A DNA stretch of 64,000 nucleotides from the NCBI GenBank assembly GCA_963719165.1, contig CAVRAV010000001.1, positions 2,542,001 through 2,606,000 on the forward strand. The letters are read 5' to 3'. Under the pieces are notes generated by a model, which did no database searches, had not been told where the DNA came from, and saw only the letters and a list, made by a program, of their open reading frames with translations. The DNA comes from JAOUEA01 sp963719165. Lineage in GTDB: Bacteria > Actinomycetota > UBA4738 > HRBIN12. This document shows, piece by piece, positions 27,171 through 34,975 of this stretch. The position numbers and the translations under genes were made by a program. The number at the start of each line of letters is the position of its first letter. Within the stretch, counting starts at the first letter, position 1.

Positions 27171-28596
27171 TCACACGTCGTAGTACAGCTGGAACTCCCA
27201 GGGATGGGGGCGCAGGCGGACCTGATCCAACTCCTTCTTGCGCTTGTACTCGAGCCACGTCTCGATGACGTCCGGGCGTGAAGACGCCGCCCTCGAGCAT
27301 GAAGTCGTGGTCCATCTCCAGCGCGTCCAGGACCTCCTCCAGCGATCCGGGGACCTGCTTGACCATGATGGCCTGCTCGGGGGGGAGGTCGTAGAGGTCC
27401 TTGTCGATCGGGTCGGGCGGCTCGATCTTGTTCTTGATGCCGTCCAGGCCGGCCATCAGCATGGCCGCGAACGCCAGGTACGGGTTGCACGACGGGTCCG
27501 GCGAGCGGAACTCGAGGCGCTTGGCCGCCGGGTGCTTGTAGTACACGGGGATCCGCACGCACGCCGAGCGGTTGCGCTGGGAGTACACCAGGTTGATCGG
27601 GGCCTCGTAGCCCGGCACCAGCCGGCGGTAGCAGTTGGTGGTCGGCGCGGCGAAGGCCAGCAGCGCCGGCGCGTGGACCAGCAGGCCGCCGATGTAGTGG
27701 CGCGCCATGTCGCGAGAGCTGGGCGTAGCCCATCTCGTCGAACATCAGGTTCTCCCCGCCCGACCACAGGCTCTGGTGGGTGTGCATGCCCGAGCCGTTG
27801 TCCTGGAAGATCGGCTTGGGCATGAACGTCACCGTCTTGCCGGCCTGCCGGGCCGTGTTCTTGACGACGTACTTGTACTTCATGACGTTGTCCGCGGTGG
27901 CCAGCAGGGTCCCGTAGCGGATGTCGATCTCGGACTGTCCGGCCGTGCCGACCTCGTGGTGGTGGACCTCGACGTCGATGCCCAGCTTCTGCAGGTTGAG
28001 CACCATGTCGGTGCGGAGGTCCTGGAAGTGGTCCATGGGAGGGACGGGGAAGTACCCCTCCTTGTACCGGGGCTTGTAGCCCGAGGTTGCCTCCGTCCTC
28101 CTCACGGCCGGAGTTCCACGCGCCCGCCTCGGAGTCGATGTGGTAGTAGCCCTCGTGCGGCGTTCTGGTCGAACCGGATCGAGTCGAAGATGTAGAACTC
28201 GCACTCCGGTCCCCAGTAGCTGGTCTCGGCGATGCCGGTCTGCTCGAGGTGCAACTCGGCCTTGCGAGCGATCCCGCGGGGGTCGCGCGAGTACATCTCG
28301 CCGGTCACCGGGTCCTTGACGAAGCAGTGCAGGACGATCGTGGGGACCTTGGTGAACGGGTCCATGTAGGCCGCGTTGGGGTCGGGGACGAGGAGCATGT
28401 CCGACTCCTGGATCTCCTGATAGCCGCGGATGGAGCTGCCGTCGAACCCGAATCCGGCCTCGAACCCCGCCTCGTCGAGCTGGGAGATGGGAACGGAGAA
28501 GTGCTGCATCAGGCCCGGGAGGTCGCAGAAGCGGAAGTCCACGATCTGGGCCCCCGCACCGCTGGCCAGGGCCAGGACGTCCTTGGCTGATGCCAC
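27171..28596 (-). pseudogene. glnA: Glutamine synthetase, type I (beta-like), four +1 frameshifts
   Basis: All segments of a GlnE-regulated GSI-beta enzyme are present but in shifted frames. From GTG 28596 (RBS GGGGGGAAGGGA) it reads FGFDGSSIRGYQEIQESDML. Extra bases at about 28160, 28081, 27713 and 27275 each shift +1. Removing them restores FDQNAHEGYYHIDSEAG, NLGYKPRYKEGYF, YAQLSDMARHYIGG and VFTPDVIETWLEYKRKKE. The chain then ends EFQLYYDV at 27171. The corrected length is about 474 aa. The adenylylation Tyr is in DLYDLPPEQ (codon 27391-27393). As written the gene cannot make an enzyme. A GlnR-like site lies upstream. Confidence 0.88.
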
Positions 28597-28667
28597 GTTC
28601 CCTTCCCCCCACTGCTCGGCGACCCCCCCAGCCTAGGACCCGGCGGTCACGCTCGGGTCTCCGCACC

Positions 28668-28683
28668 GTTAACTCTGCGTTAC
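28668..28683. promoter_or_regulatory. Candidate GlnR box upstream of beta-type glnA
   Basis: On the plus strand the sequence reads GTTAA-CTCTGC-GTTAC; toward glnA it reads GTAAC-GCAGAG-TTAAC. This fits gTnAC-n6-nnAAC except for the first base of the second half-site. It lies 72 bp upstream of the glnA start. Together with the similar site at 19389 it suggests shared GlnR control. Inferred only. Confidence 0.45.
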
Positions 28684-28712
28684 GACCCGGCTTGGCACGC
28701 CGCGATAGACAC

Positions 28713-28752
28713 CGAACGCCCCGTCCGGGAGGGGGTCCGGGCGGGGCGTTCG
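28713..28752. repeat. 16-bp perfect inverted repeat
   Basis: CGAACGCCCCGTCCGG and its exact complement flank an 8-nt loop (GAGGGGGT). It lies in the 501-bp gene-free gap (28597-29097) between glnA and glnR, about 345 bp downstream of the glnR stop. No T tract follows on either strand. It could end glnR transcription or be part of a structured leader. Confidence 0.7.
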
Positions 28753-28778
28753 GCTACTGCGGTTGTGGGGAAGACCTA

Positions 28779-28839
28779 CCGACCCGTGCCGAGCACGGTC
28801 CGTCCGAGGTGGGCCCTTACGGGCACCGGCACGGGTCGG
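28779..28839. repeat. 12-bp inverted repeat enclosing a small hairpin
   Basis: CCGACCCGTGCC and GGCACGGGTCGG pair perfectly over 12 bp around 37 nt that contain a further GCCC-TTAC-GGGC hairpin. It lies 26 bp from the 16-bp inverted repeat in the same gap. The rest of the 28597-29097 gap shows no gene-like frame. Confidence 0.6.
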
Positions 28840-29097
28840 TGGAGGGCGCTCAGGAACGCGGGTACCGGGGGGAGGGGCGCCGCGGTCCTGAGCACGATGT
28901 TCATGCCGTTCGTATCGGCCGCTGGGGCGTCCTCGGCGCAGGGTCCACAAGGATCATCTTCGCCGTGGCCCCGGTTGACTACGCCCTCCGGCCCCGGCCG
29001 TCCGCCCGAGCTCGAGGGCGCGGACGGCCGCCGTCGTTGGTACGGTCCCCGAAGGCGCCCGGGATCGCAACGGCACCGCAGAGAGCCGGACGACCGC

Positions 29098-29777
29098 CTA
29101 AGGGGTGTCGGCGCCCCGGTAGCCAACGCCGCGAACGGTCTCGATCAGGTGCTCGTGCTCGGGTCCGATCTTGGCGCGCAGCCGCCGGACGTGGACATCG
29201 ACCGTGCGCGTGCCGCCGTAGAAGTCGTAGCCCCATACCTCGCGCAGGAGTGCCGGCCGCGTGTAGACGCGACCCGGATGCGACGCCAGGAACCGGAGCA
29301 GCTCGAACTCCTTGAACGTGAGGTCGAGGGGGCGCCCGGCGGCCGTGACGCGATAGGTATCCACGTCGAGGGCCAGGGCACCCAGACGGATGACCGAACC
29401 GTCGCCCGCCCCGGCGCGACGGCGCACCATCGCGAGGCGTAGGCGCAGTTCCGGAGCGGGCGCGCCGGGGTACACGAGCTCGTCGGCGACCTCGTGCCAG
29501 GGGAAACGCTCCAGCTGGTCGCGTTCGGCGATCACGATCGTGGGGATGCGCGGGTCTCGTGCGCGGAGCTCCCCGAGGATCGACCAGGCGTGTGCGGGGT
29601 TCTCCGACGGCGTCCACCAGCACGCATCCCGCTCCCAGCTCCAGCACGTGCGCGAGGGAGGAGGCCGCCAGCGGTTCCAGCTTCAGGTCCGCGCGCAGGC
29701 TCGGCGAGGGCCGGAAGGGCCGTCTGCGGCGGGCGATCCGCGAGCAAGGCCAGGAACGCCATCGGTCGGTCCACCAT
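29098..29777 (-). pseudogene. glnR: GlnR-type OmpR-family response regulator, two +1 frameshifts
   Basis: GlnR is the orphan OmpR-type regulator of nitrogen genes in actinobacteria. The C-terminal winged helix is intact and highly typical: LDLTFKEFELLRFLASHPGR, VWGYDFYGGTRTVDVHVRRL, then RAKIGPEHEHLIETVRGVGY. The receiver-like N-terminal half is split across three frames. From ATG 29777 it reads FLALLADRPPQTALPALA. After an extra base near 29700 it reads LRADLKLEPLAASSLAHVLE. After another within 29596-29599 it reads AHAWSILGELRARDPRIPT and runs on into the intact part. The corrected product is 225 aa, normal for GlnR. It is divergent from the hydrolase gene at 29817. Confidence 0.82.
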
Positions 29778-29816
29778 ATCGGGTCGGTTCGCGCGCCGGT
29801 AGGCTTGAAGCCGACC

Positions 29817-30617
29817 ATGCCGACCCTGCAGCACGTCGCCTCCCACACGTGGCACGTTCCGGCGCGCGCCTTCACCGTGAGCACCGAGGACGGCGTTCGC
29901 ATCGAGGGGACCCGCTTGGGCCCGCCCGGCACCGACCGGACCGCGGTGATCTTCGCCCACGGGCTCATGGGCTGGCATCGAAAGCCGCGGTTCGCGGTCT
30001 TCGCGGAGCAGCTCTCTCGATGGTTCACCGTGTACGCCCCTGACCTGCGAGGCCACGGCCAAAGCGGCGGCACATGCGACTTCGGCGGCGCGGAGATCTA
30101 CGACATCGACGCCGTCCTGCAGCTCGTACGCCGGGTCGGGCATCGGCGCGTGATCACGGCGGGCACCTCGATGGGCGGGATCGCCACGATCCGCCAGGCG
30201 GGCCTGCTCGGCGGCTCCGACGAGGTGGTGGCCATCTCCTCGCTCGCGCACTGGGATTGGCACGACGGCGCCCATCCCAAGGCGAAGCGCGCGTTCCAGG
30301 CGCGTGTCGGGACGGTGCCCGGCCGCGCGGCCCTGCGGGCGTGGGGCGTGCGACTGCCCGAGGACTGGGACGAGCCCGAGTCACCCGAGTCGGTGATCGG
30401 CAAGATCGCGCCGACCCCGTTGGTGATCGTGCACGGGGCGGACGACCAGCTCTTCAGCGTGGACCACGCCCACCGGCTCTTCGACGCCGCGGACGAACCC
30501 AAGCGCCTGCTGATCGGCCAGGGATTCGGCCACGCCGAGGACGGGCTCTCGCCCGCGTTCGCCGTGCGCCTCGCGCGGGTGATGCACGAGGAACTGGAGC
30601 TCCCGTGGTCCGCGTGA
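29817..30617 (+). CDS. Alpha/beta fold hydrolase
   Basis: This 266-residue alpha/beta hydrolase has an oxyanion-hole region in VIFAHGLMGW, the strand YAPDLRGHGQSGG, nucleophile elbow AGTSMGGIA (Ser in GTSMG), acidic residue in IVHGADDQLF and a C-terminal His in GQGFGHAED. The catalytic triad is thus complete. It is related to serine aminopeptidase-type monoacylglycerol lipases. ATG 29817 is chosen because the upstream open frame overlaps glnR. The next gene overlaps its 3' end, indicating coupling. The substrate is unknown. Confidence 0.86.
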   Translation: MPTLQHVASHTWHVPARAFTVSTEDGVRIEGTRLGPPGTDRTAVIFAHGLMGWHRKPRFAVFAEQLSRWFTVYAPDLRGHGQSGGTCDFGGAEIYDIDAVLQLVRRVGHRRVITAGTSMGGIATIRQAGLLGGSDEVVAISSLAHWDWHDGAHPKAKRAFQARVGTVPGRAALRAWGVRLPEDWDEPESPESVIGKIAPTPLVIVHGADDQLFSVDHAHRLFDAADEPKRLLIGQGFGHAEDGLSPAFAVRLARVMHEELELPWSA

Positions 30618-30859
30618 GGCTGTTCGCCGCGCTCCGCGAGGCGGCAGGCGACGCGCAGGTCGAGGGCACGGGCAGCACCGTCGGCGAGGTCGTGGACGCG
30701 TTGTCGGCCGAGTACGGAGACCGCTTCGCCGCGGTGGCGCGGGTCAGCTCCTTCGTGGTGAACGGCGAGCGAGCGGGGCGCGAGCACCCGGTGGGCGAAG
30801 CGGACGAGCTCGCCTTGCTCCCGCCGGTCTCGGGCGGCGCTCATGGGCCGCGAGCATGA
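30605..30859 (+). CDS. MoaD/ThiS-like sulfur carrier protein
   Basis: This 84-residue ubiquitin-fold protein starts VRLFAALREAAG, the MoaD family start, and has SFVVNGERAGREHPVGEADELALLPPVSGG. In the family the terminal Gly-Gly is adenylated and thiocarboxylated to give sulfur for molybdopterin or related factors. Here six residues (AHGPRA, 79-84) follow the Gly-Gly, so a protease step may be needed, or the tail may be non-functional. The GTG at 30605 overlaps the hydrolase gene by 13 bp. No moaE or moeB is near. Confidence 0.8.
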   Translation: MVRVRLFAALREAAGDAQVEGTGSTVGEVVDALSAEYGDRFAAVARVSSFVVNGERAGREHPVGEADELALLPPVSGGAHGPRA

Positions 30860-30888
30860 ACCCACGCCTACTGGGATACTGACCCCCC

Positions 30889-31803
30889 ATGCGCTTCCAA
30901 CGCCTCCTCCTCGTCGTGAACCCCGTGGCGCGCACCGTATCCAAGCCGACCCTGGCCGTGATCGAGAAGGCGTTGTCGGCGGACTTCCACCTCGAGGTCA
31001 CCGAGACCAAGGAGCGAGGGCACGCCTCTGAGATCGCGGGGCAGGCCGTGTCCGACGGGGTCGACCTCGTCGTGGTCTTCAGCGGCGACGGCACGATCAA
31101 CGAGGTCGTGAACGCCCTCGCGGGAACGCGCACGGCGCTCGGCGTGATCCCCGGCGGCGCAACGAACATCCTCGTGCGGGCGCTGGGGCTGCCCACCGAC
31201 CCCGTGGACGCCACCGGCGTGCTGATCGGCAAGGCGCTCGACGACGAGGGATTCAAGTTGCACCTCGGGCGCGCCGACGGCCGGTACTTCGCCGTGAACT
31301 GCGGCGCCGGCGTGGACGCCGCCGCGATGGCGCGCATGGACGCCAAGTTCCCCAAGACCAAGGCCAAGTTCGATCGGGTGGCGTTCCGCTCGGTGGCGTG
31401 GGAGCTGATGGTGGGCTACGCGGGCCGCGCACCCGACCTGCAGGTCTCGGTGGACGCCGGCGACCCGCTGCCCTCGCTTTCCGTGATGGTGGGACGCACC
31501 GATCCGTACACGTACTACAAGGACCGCGGCCTCCGCATGACGCCCGAGGCCTCGCTCGAGACCGGCCTCGATGTGTTGTCGGTCCGCAAGCTGAACCGCC
31601 GAAGCGTGCCGCGGGTGGCGCTGCAGGTGTTCGGCTCGGCGCGCCACGTGCACGGGCGCGACATCGACTACGTGCACGACGCCTCGAACGTCTTGGTCAC
31701 GGCGGAGGAGGCGTTCCCCGTCCAGGTGGACGGGGATTCCCTCGGGGAGCACACGCGGCTGGAGATCGAGCTCGCCCGCGAGGCGCTCTGGGTCGTGGCC
31801 TGA
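30889..31803 (+). CDS. Diacylglycerol/sphingosine kinase family lipid kinase
   Basis: This is a 304-residue lipid kinase of the DAGK catalytic family. The N-terminal strand LLLVVNPVART and the nucleotide-binding SGDGTINEVVNAL (with GGGTGN replaced by IPGGATNILVRALGLP) are diagnostic. The C-terminal beta domain ends in the substrate-site segment FPVQVDGDSLG. Actinobacterial relatives phosphorylate diacylglycerol for phosphatidic acid recycling; the exact lipid is not predictable. ATG 30889 follows the MoaD-like gene by 29 bp. It converges on cysH with 13 bp between the stops. Confidence 0.88.
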   Translation: MRFQRLLLVVNPVARTVSKPTLAVIEKALSADFHLEVTETKERGHASEIAGQAVSDGVDLVVVFSGDGTINEVVNALAGTRTALGVIPGGATNILVRALGLPTDPVDATGVLIGKALDDEGFKLHLGRADGRYFAVNCGAGVDAAAMARMDAKFPKTKAKFDRVAFRSVAWELMVGYAGRAPDLQVSVDAGDPLPSLSVMVGRTDPYTYYKDRGLRMTPEASLETGLDVLSVRKLNRRSVPRVALQVFGSARHVHGRDIDYVHDASNVLVTAEEAFPVQVDGDSLGEHTRLEIELAREALWVVA

Positions 31804-31816
31804 ACCGATCCCGCCT

Positions 31817-32548
31817 CTACCGGGGAGGCTCGGCCGGCTCCTCGGTGTGGATCCCGCACTCCCACTTGGGCTTGCCGGCCCAGCGCCCGGCGCGCTCGGG
31901 CTCGCCCGCGAACCGGATCCGCGTGCACGGCGCGCAGCCGATGGAGGAGTACCCAAGGTCGTAGAGCGGGTTGTGCGGCAGGTCCTGTTCCCGGAGGTAG
32001 TCCCACACCTGTTGATGCGTCCAGGTGGCCATCGGGTTCACCTTCACCATCCAGCGTCCGGGCTCGATCTCGTACTGATCCACGAACGGCGCGTTCGCCC
32101 GGGTGGGGGAGGAATCGCGGCGCAGCGCGGTGATCCACGCGTCGAAGCCCCGCAGGGCCTCGAACATCGGCCGCACCTTGTTCAGTTCGCAACACTGTTC
32201 CGGGTTGCGTTCGTACAGGCGGGGACCGAAATCCTCCGCCTGGCGCTCCACGGTGTACTCGCCGTAGAGGTCGACCACGTTCAGGTCGAGGCGCTCGGTG
32301 AGCTGCTGCTTGAAGGCCAGGGTCTCGGCGAACTGATAGCCCGTCTCCAGGAACAGTATCGGGATGCCTGGGCGCAATTGCTGGGCGAGGTGCATCACAA
32401 CGGTGCCCTCGGACTGGAAGGCGGAGGCCACGGCGATGCGCTCGAGTCCCGAGGACTCCAGCGCCCACCGCAGGACCTCACGCGGATGCGCGTCTTCGAA
32501 GGCGATGTTGAGGGCGGCGAGGTCCTCTTCGGCCAGCAGTGTCTCCAC
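31817..32548 (-). CDS. cysH: Adenylylsulfate (APS) reductase
   Basis: This 243-residue assimilatory sulfonucleotide reductase reduces APS to sulfite with thioredoxin. The PP-loop-like ASAFQSEGTVVMHL and the substrate region FLETGYQFAET are typical. The two cysteine pairs CCELNK and GCAPCTR would bind the [4Fe-4S] cluster found in APS-type (not PAPS-type) enzymes. The C-terminal ECGIHTEE carries the catalytic Cys. GTG 32548 is chosen behind AAAAGGG; upstream frame is not conserved. It is divergent from sat, which makes its substrate. Confidence 0.93.
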   Translation of the reverse strand: METLLAEEDLAALNIAFEDAHPREVLRWALESSGLERIAVASAFQSEGTVVMHLAQQLRPGIPILFLETGYQFAETLAFKQQLTERLDLNVVDLYGEYTVERQAEDFGPRLYERNPEQCCELNKVRPMFEALRGFDAWITALRRDSSPTRANAPFVDQYEIEPGRWMVKVNPMATWTHQQVWDYLREQDLPHNPLYDLGYSSIGCAPCTRIRFAGEPERAGRWAGKPKWECGIHTEEPAEPPR

Positions 32549-32707
32549 GAGAGCACCCTTTTCGAGGTCGCGGGGAGCATACCCGTCCGAGGGAGAAGGG
32601 GCGGTAGCCCCCGACCTGCGGCGGCGCGTGTTCCGTACACTGGCCCGGCGCCCGCGGAGCGCGCGGACGCACCCCCGGAACCCACACCGAAGGAGCTGGA
32701 TCTCGAT

Positions 32708-33874
32708 ATGTCCGACCCGTATCCCATCGCCCCGCACGGCGGCACCCTGGTGAACCTGCTCGCCGACGCCGCGTCGGTCGAGTCCCTGAAGGCCGAGGCC
32801 GCCAACCTGCCCAAGGTGGTCGTGAGCGAACGCGAGCTCTCCGACCTCGAGATGCTCGCGACGGGCGCGCTGAGCCCGCTCACGGGGTTCCAGGGTGAGC
32901 AGGACTACCACGCGGTGCTCGACGACATGCGCCTCGCCGACGGCCTGCCGTGGTCGATCCCGGTGACGCTCTCGCTCACCGACGAGCAGGCGCATGCGGT
33001 GGGAGGTGCCAACGCCGTGGCCCTGGTGCCCGCCGAGGGTGCCGAGCCGCTCGCCGTCCTGCGGGTATCCGAGATCTTCAAGCGCGACAAGCACAAGGAG
33101 TCCGTGCAGGTCTACCGGACGGATGAACCCGAGCACCCCGGGGTGGCCGCCGTGCTCGCGGCGGGGGACAACTGCGCGGCGGGCACCCTCGAGGTCATCG
33201 CCCTCCCGGCGCACGACGACTTCGCGAACTATCGCCTCACGCCGGCCCAGACGCGCGCGGCTTTCGAGGAGCGGGGCTGGAGGACCATCGTGGGCTTCCA
33301 GACGCGCAACCCGATCCACCGCGCGCACGAGTACATCCAGAAATGCGCGTTGGAGATCGTCGACGGCCTGTTGGTCCACCCCCTGGTCGGCGCGACCAAG
33401 GGCGACGACGTCCCGGCCGACGTGCGCATGCGCTGCTACGAGGCCCTGTTCGAGGGTTACTACCCGAAGGATCGGGCGATGGTGAGCGTGTTCCCCGCCG
33501 CCATGCGCTACGCCGGCCCTCGTGAGGCCGTCTGGCACGCGATCGCGCGGAAGAACTACGGATGCACGCACTTCATCGTGGGCCGCGACCACGCGGGGGT
33601 GGGCAGCTACTACGGCACCTACGACGCCCAGCAGATCTTCAAGCAGTACGCGCCGGGCGAGCTCGGCATCACCACGCTGAACTTCGAGCACTCGTTCTGG
33701 TGCAACGCGTGCGAGGGGATGGCCTCGCCCAAGACGTGCCCGCACCCTGAGGACGCCCGGATCTCGCTTTCCGGAACGAAGGTCCGCGAGATGTTGCGCG
33801 CCGGGGAGCGGCCTCCGGTCGAGTTCTCGCGGCCCGAAGTCGCCGACATCCTGATCGACGCTATGCGGGGGTAG
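32708..33874 (+). CDS. sat: Sulfate adenylyltransferase (ATP sulfurylase)
   Basis: This 388-residue enzyme makes APS from sulfate and ATP, the first step of sulfate assimilation. It is the monofunctional type: PUA-like N-terminal domain (1-165), then the nucleotidyl-transfer signature QTRNPIHRAHE and the GRDHAGVGSYYG loop that bind ATP. A Cys-rich loop (WCNACEGMASPKTCPH) is a feature of many bacterial members. SGTKVREMLRAGERPP closes the domain. ATG 32708 lies behind GAAGGAG. It is divergent from cysH across 159 bp that include a TACACT -10-like box, so the pair may be co-regulated. Confidence 0.95.
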   Translation: MSDPYPIAPHGGTLVNLLADAASVESLKAEAANLPKVVVSERELSDLEMLATGALSPLTGFQGEQDYHAVLDDMRLADGLPWSIPVTLSLTDEQAHAVGGANAVALVPAEGAEPLAVLRVSEIFKRDKHKESVQVYRTDEPEHPGVAAVLAAGDNCAAGTLEVIALPAHDDFANYRLTPAQTRAAFEERGWRTIVGFQTRNPIHRAHEYIQKCALEIVDGLLVHPLVGATKGDDVPADVRMRCYEALFEGYYPKDRAMVSVFPAAMRYAGPREAVWHAIARKNYGCTHFIVGRDHAGVGSYYGTYDAQQIFKQYAPGELGITTLNFEHSFWCNACEGMASPKTCPHPEDARISLSGTKVREMLRAGERPPVEFSRPEVADILIDAMRG

Positions 33875-33900
33875 GGCGACACCCTCCGGCGCGTCACTTG

Positions 33901-33927
33901 TGCCCGGCAGGGCCCTGCCGCGGGGCA
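33901..33927. terminator. Hairpin downstream of sat
   Basis: The sequence TGCCCGGCAGGGCCCTGCCG contains a perfect 16-nt palindrome (33905-33920) flanked by TGCCC and GGGGCA, which could extend the stem. It lies 27 bp after the sat stop and is followed by AAAGAGCG rather than T residues. A termination role is plausible but unproven. Confidence 0.45.
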
Positions 33928-34000
33928 AAGAGCGAGCGCCCCGCGTCAGTGCCCTGCCTCTTCAAGGGATCCGCAACCTGGTCTCGGTCGTGGCACACTT

Positions 34001-34040
34001 GATACGTATCGGGTATCTTCGGGTATGCGTATCTGATATC
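34001..34040. promoter_or_regulatory. Operator-like array of GTATC/GATAC motifs
   Basis: The 40 bp before the XRE gene contain the palindrome GATACGTATC, then GGGTATC, GGGTAT, GCGTATC and GATATC. This is a tight cluster of the same 5-bp motif in both orientations, and AT-rich against the local background. It ends 8 bp before the start codon. An XRE-type autorepressor would be expected to bind here. Confidence 0.6.
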
Positions 34041-34048
34041 GTGGCTGG

Positions 34049-34375
34049 GTGCGGGATGCTTCTTCGATGCTTCGGATGGCGCGGCGGCGGGCGGGACTGA
34101 CGCAGCGGGAGCTGGCGCGGCGGGCCGGGGTGCCGCAGCCGACGGTGTCTCGGATCGAAGCGGGGCGGATCTCTCCCTCGCTCGCCACGCTCGGTCCGTT
34201 GATCGAGGCGTGCGGGATGGAGATCGAGGTGATCGAGCGCGCCGGCGAGGGCGTGGACCGGGGGCAGCTGTGGGACGGTCTTCGTCGTTCGCCGGCCTCG
34301 CGCCTGAGGTACGCGGTCGCCTCGGCGAAGGCGGTGGCCGACCTCCTCGAACGAGCGCGTGAGGCGCCCGCATGA
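34049..34375 (+). CDS. XRE-family HTH protein, candidate antitoxin
   Basis: This 108-residue protein has one Cro/C1-type helix-turn-helix at about residues 10-60 (ARRRAGLTQRELARRAGVPQ, then PTVSRIEAGRISPSLATLGP), followed by helices that probably dimerise. GTG 34049 is used. The TGA stop overlaps the ATG of the next gene (ATGA), so the pair is translationally coupled as in type II toxin-antitoxin operons. The repeat array just upstream is its likely autoregulatory operator. Confidence 0.85.
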   Translation: MRDASSMLRMARRRAGLTQRELARRAGVPQPTVSRIEAGRISPSLATLGPLIEACGMEIEVIERAGEGVDRGQLWDGLRRSPASRLRYAVASAKAVADLLERAREAPA

Positions 34376-34902
34376 CCGGGTTCGATCCCGATGCCATCCT
34401 GAGGACCCTCGACGCTCACGGGGTGCGCTTCGTGGTCGTGGGGGGTCTCGCCGGCAATCTGCGGGGCACGGCCGACGTCACCAACGACCTCGACGTGTGC
34501 TACGCCCGCGACACGAACAACCTCGAGCGTCTCGGCGTCGCCCTCGAGGAGCTCGACGCGCGGCCGCGCGGCACCGGCGTTGTGGACGATCTGCCCTTCA
34601 AGCTCGACGCACTCACGCTTCGACACGGCGATACGTTCACGTTCCTCACGTCGGCCGGCGCGTTCGACATCCTGGCCACGCCGAGTGGAACGACCGGATT
34701 CGAGGATCTCGACGCGGGCGCCACCTCGATCGACCTCGGGGGTGGGCTCGTGGTGCGGGTGGCTTCCCTTGAGGACCTGATGCGGATGAAACGGGCGGCG
34801 GCACGGCCGAAGGATCTCATCCAACTCGAGCATCTGGGCGCCCTGCGCGAGGAGGTCGAGCGGTTCAAAGAGCAGGGGCTCGACCCCCAACAGGGGGAAT
34901 GA
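34372..34902 (+). CDS. Nucleotidyltransferase-like protein, candidate toxin
   Basis: This 176-residue protein has a minimal nucleotidyltransferase pattern. VVVGGLAGNLRGTADVTNDLDV gives the GG(x)nR and the TxDxD acidic pair that bind metal and NTP, as in AbiEii/MNT/DUF6036-type proteins. A helical C-terminal half (LEDLMRMKRAAARPKDLIQL) resembles the second domain of those toxins. It overlaps the XRE gene by ATGA. By analogy it could modify tRNA or another target with a nucleotide and be held in check by the upstream protein. Toxicity is inferred. Confidence 0.72.
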   Translation: MTGFDPDAILRTLDAHGVRFVVVGGLAGNLRGTADVTNDLDVCYARDTNNLERLGVALEELDARPRGTGVVDDLPFKLDALTLRHGDTFTFLTSAGAFDILATPSGTTGFEDLDAGATSIDLGGGLVVRVASLEDLMRMKRAAARPKDLIQLEHLGALREEVERFKEQGLDPQQGE

Positions 34903-34975
34903 CCAGGGCAAACGCGCGCTGGTAGCCTCGACGCACGTTCTTCCGGCCCTGGAGGCAACGATCCACGTCCCCAAG

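Noticed and set aside
27171..28596. Programmed ribosomal frameshifting to explain the glnA frame changes
   Set aside because: The four sites share no slippery codon or downstream structure, and glutamine synthetase is not known to use recoding. Errors or decay are simpler.
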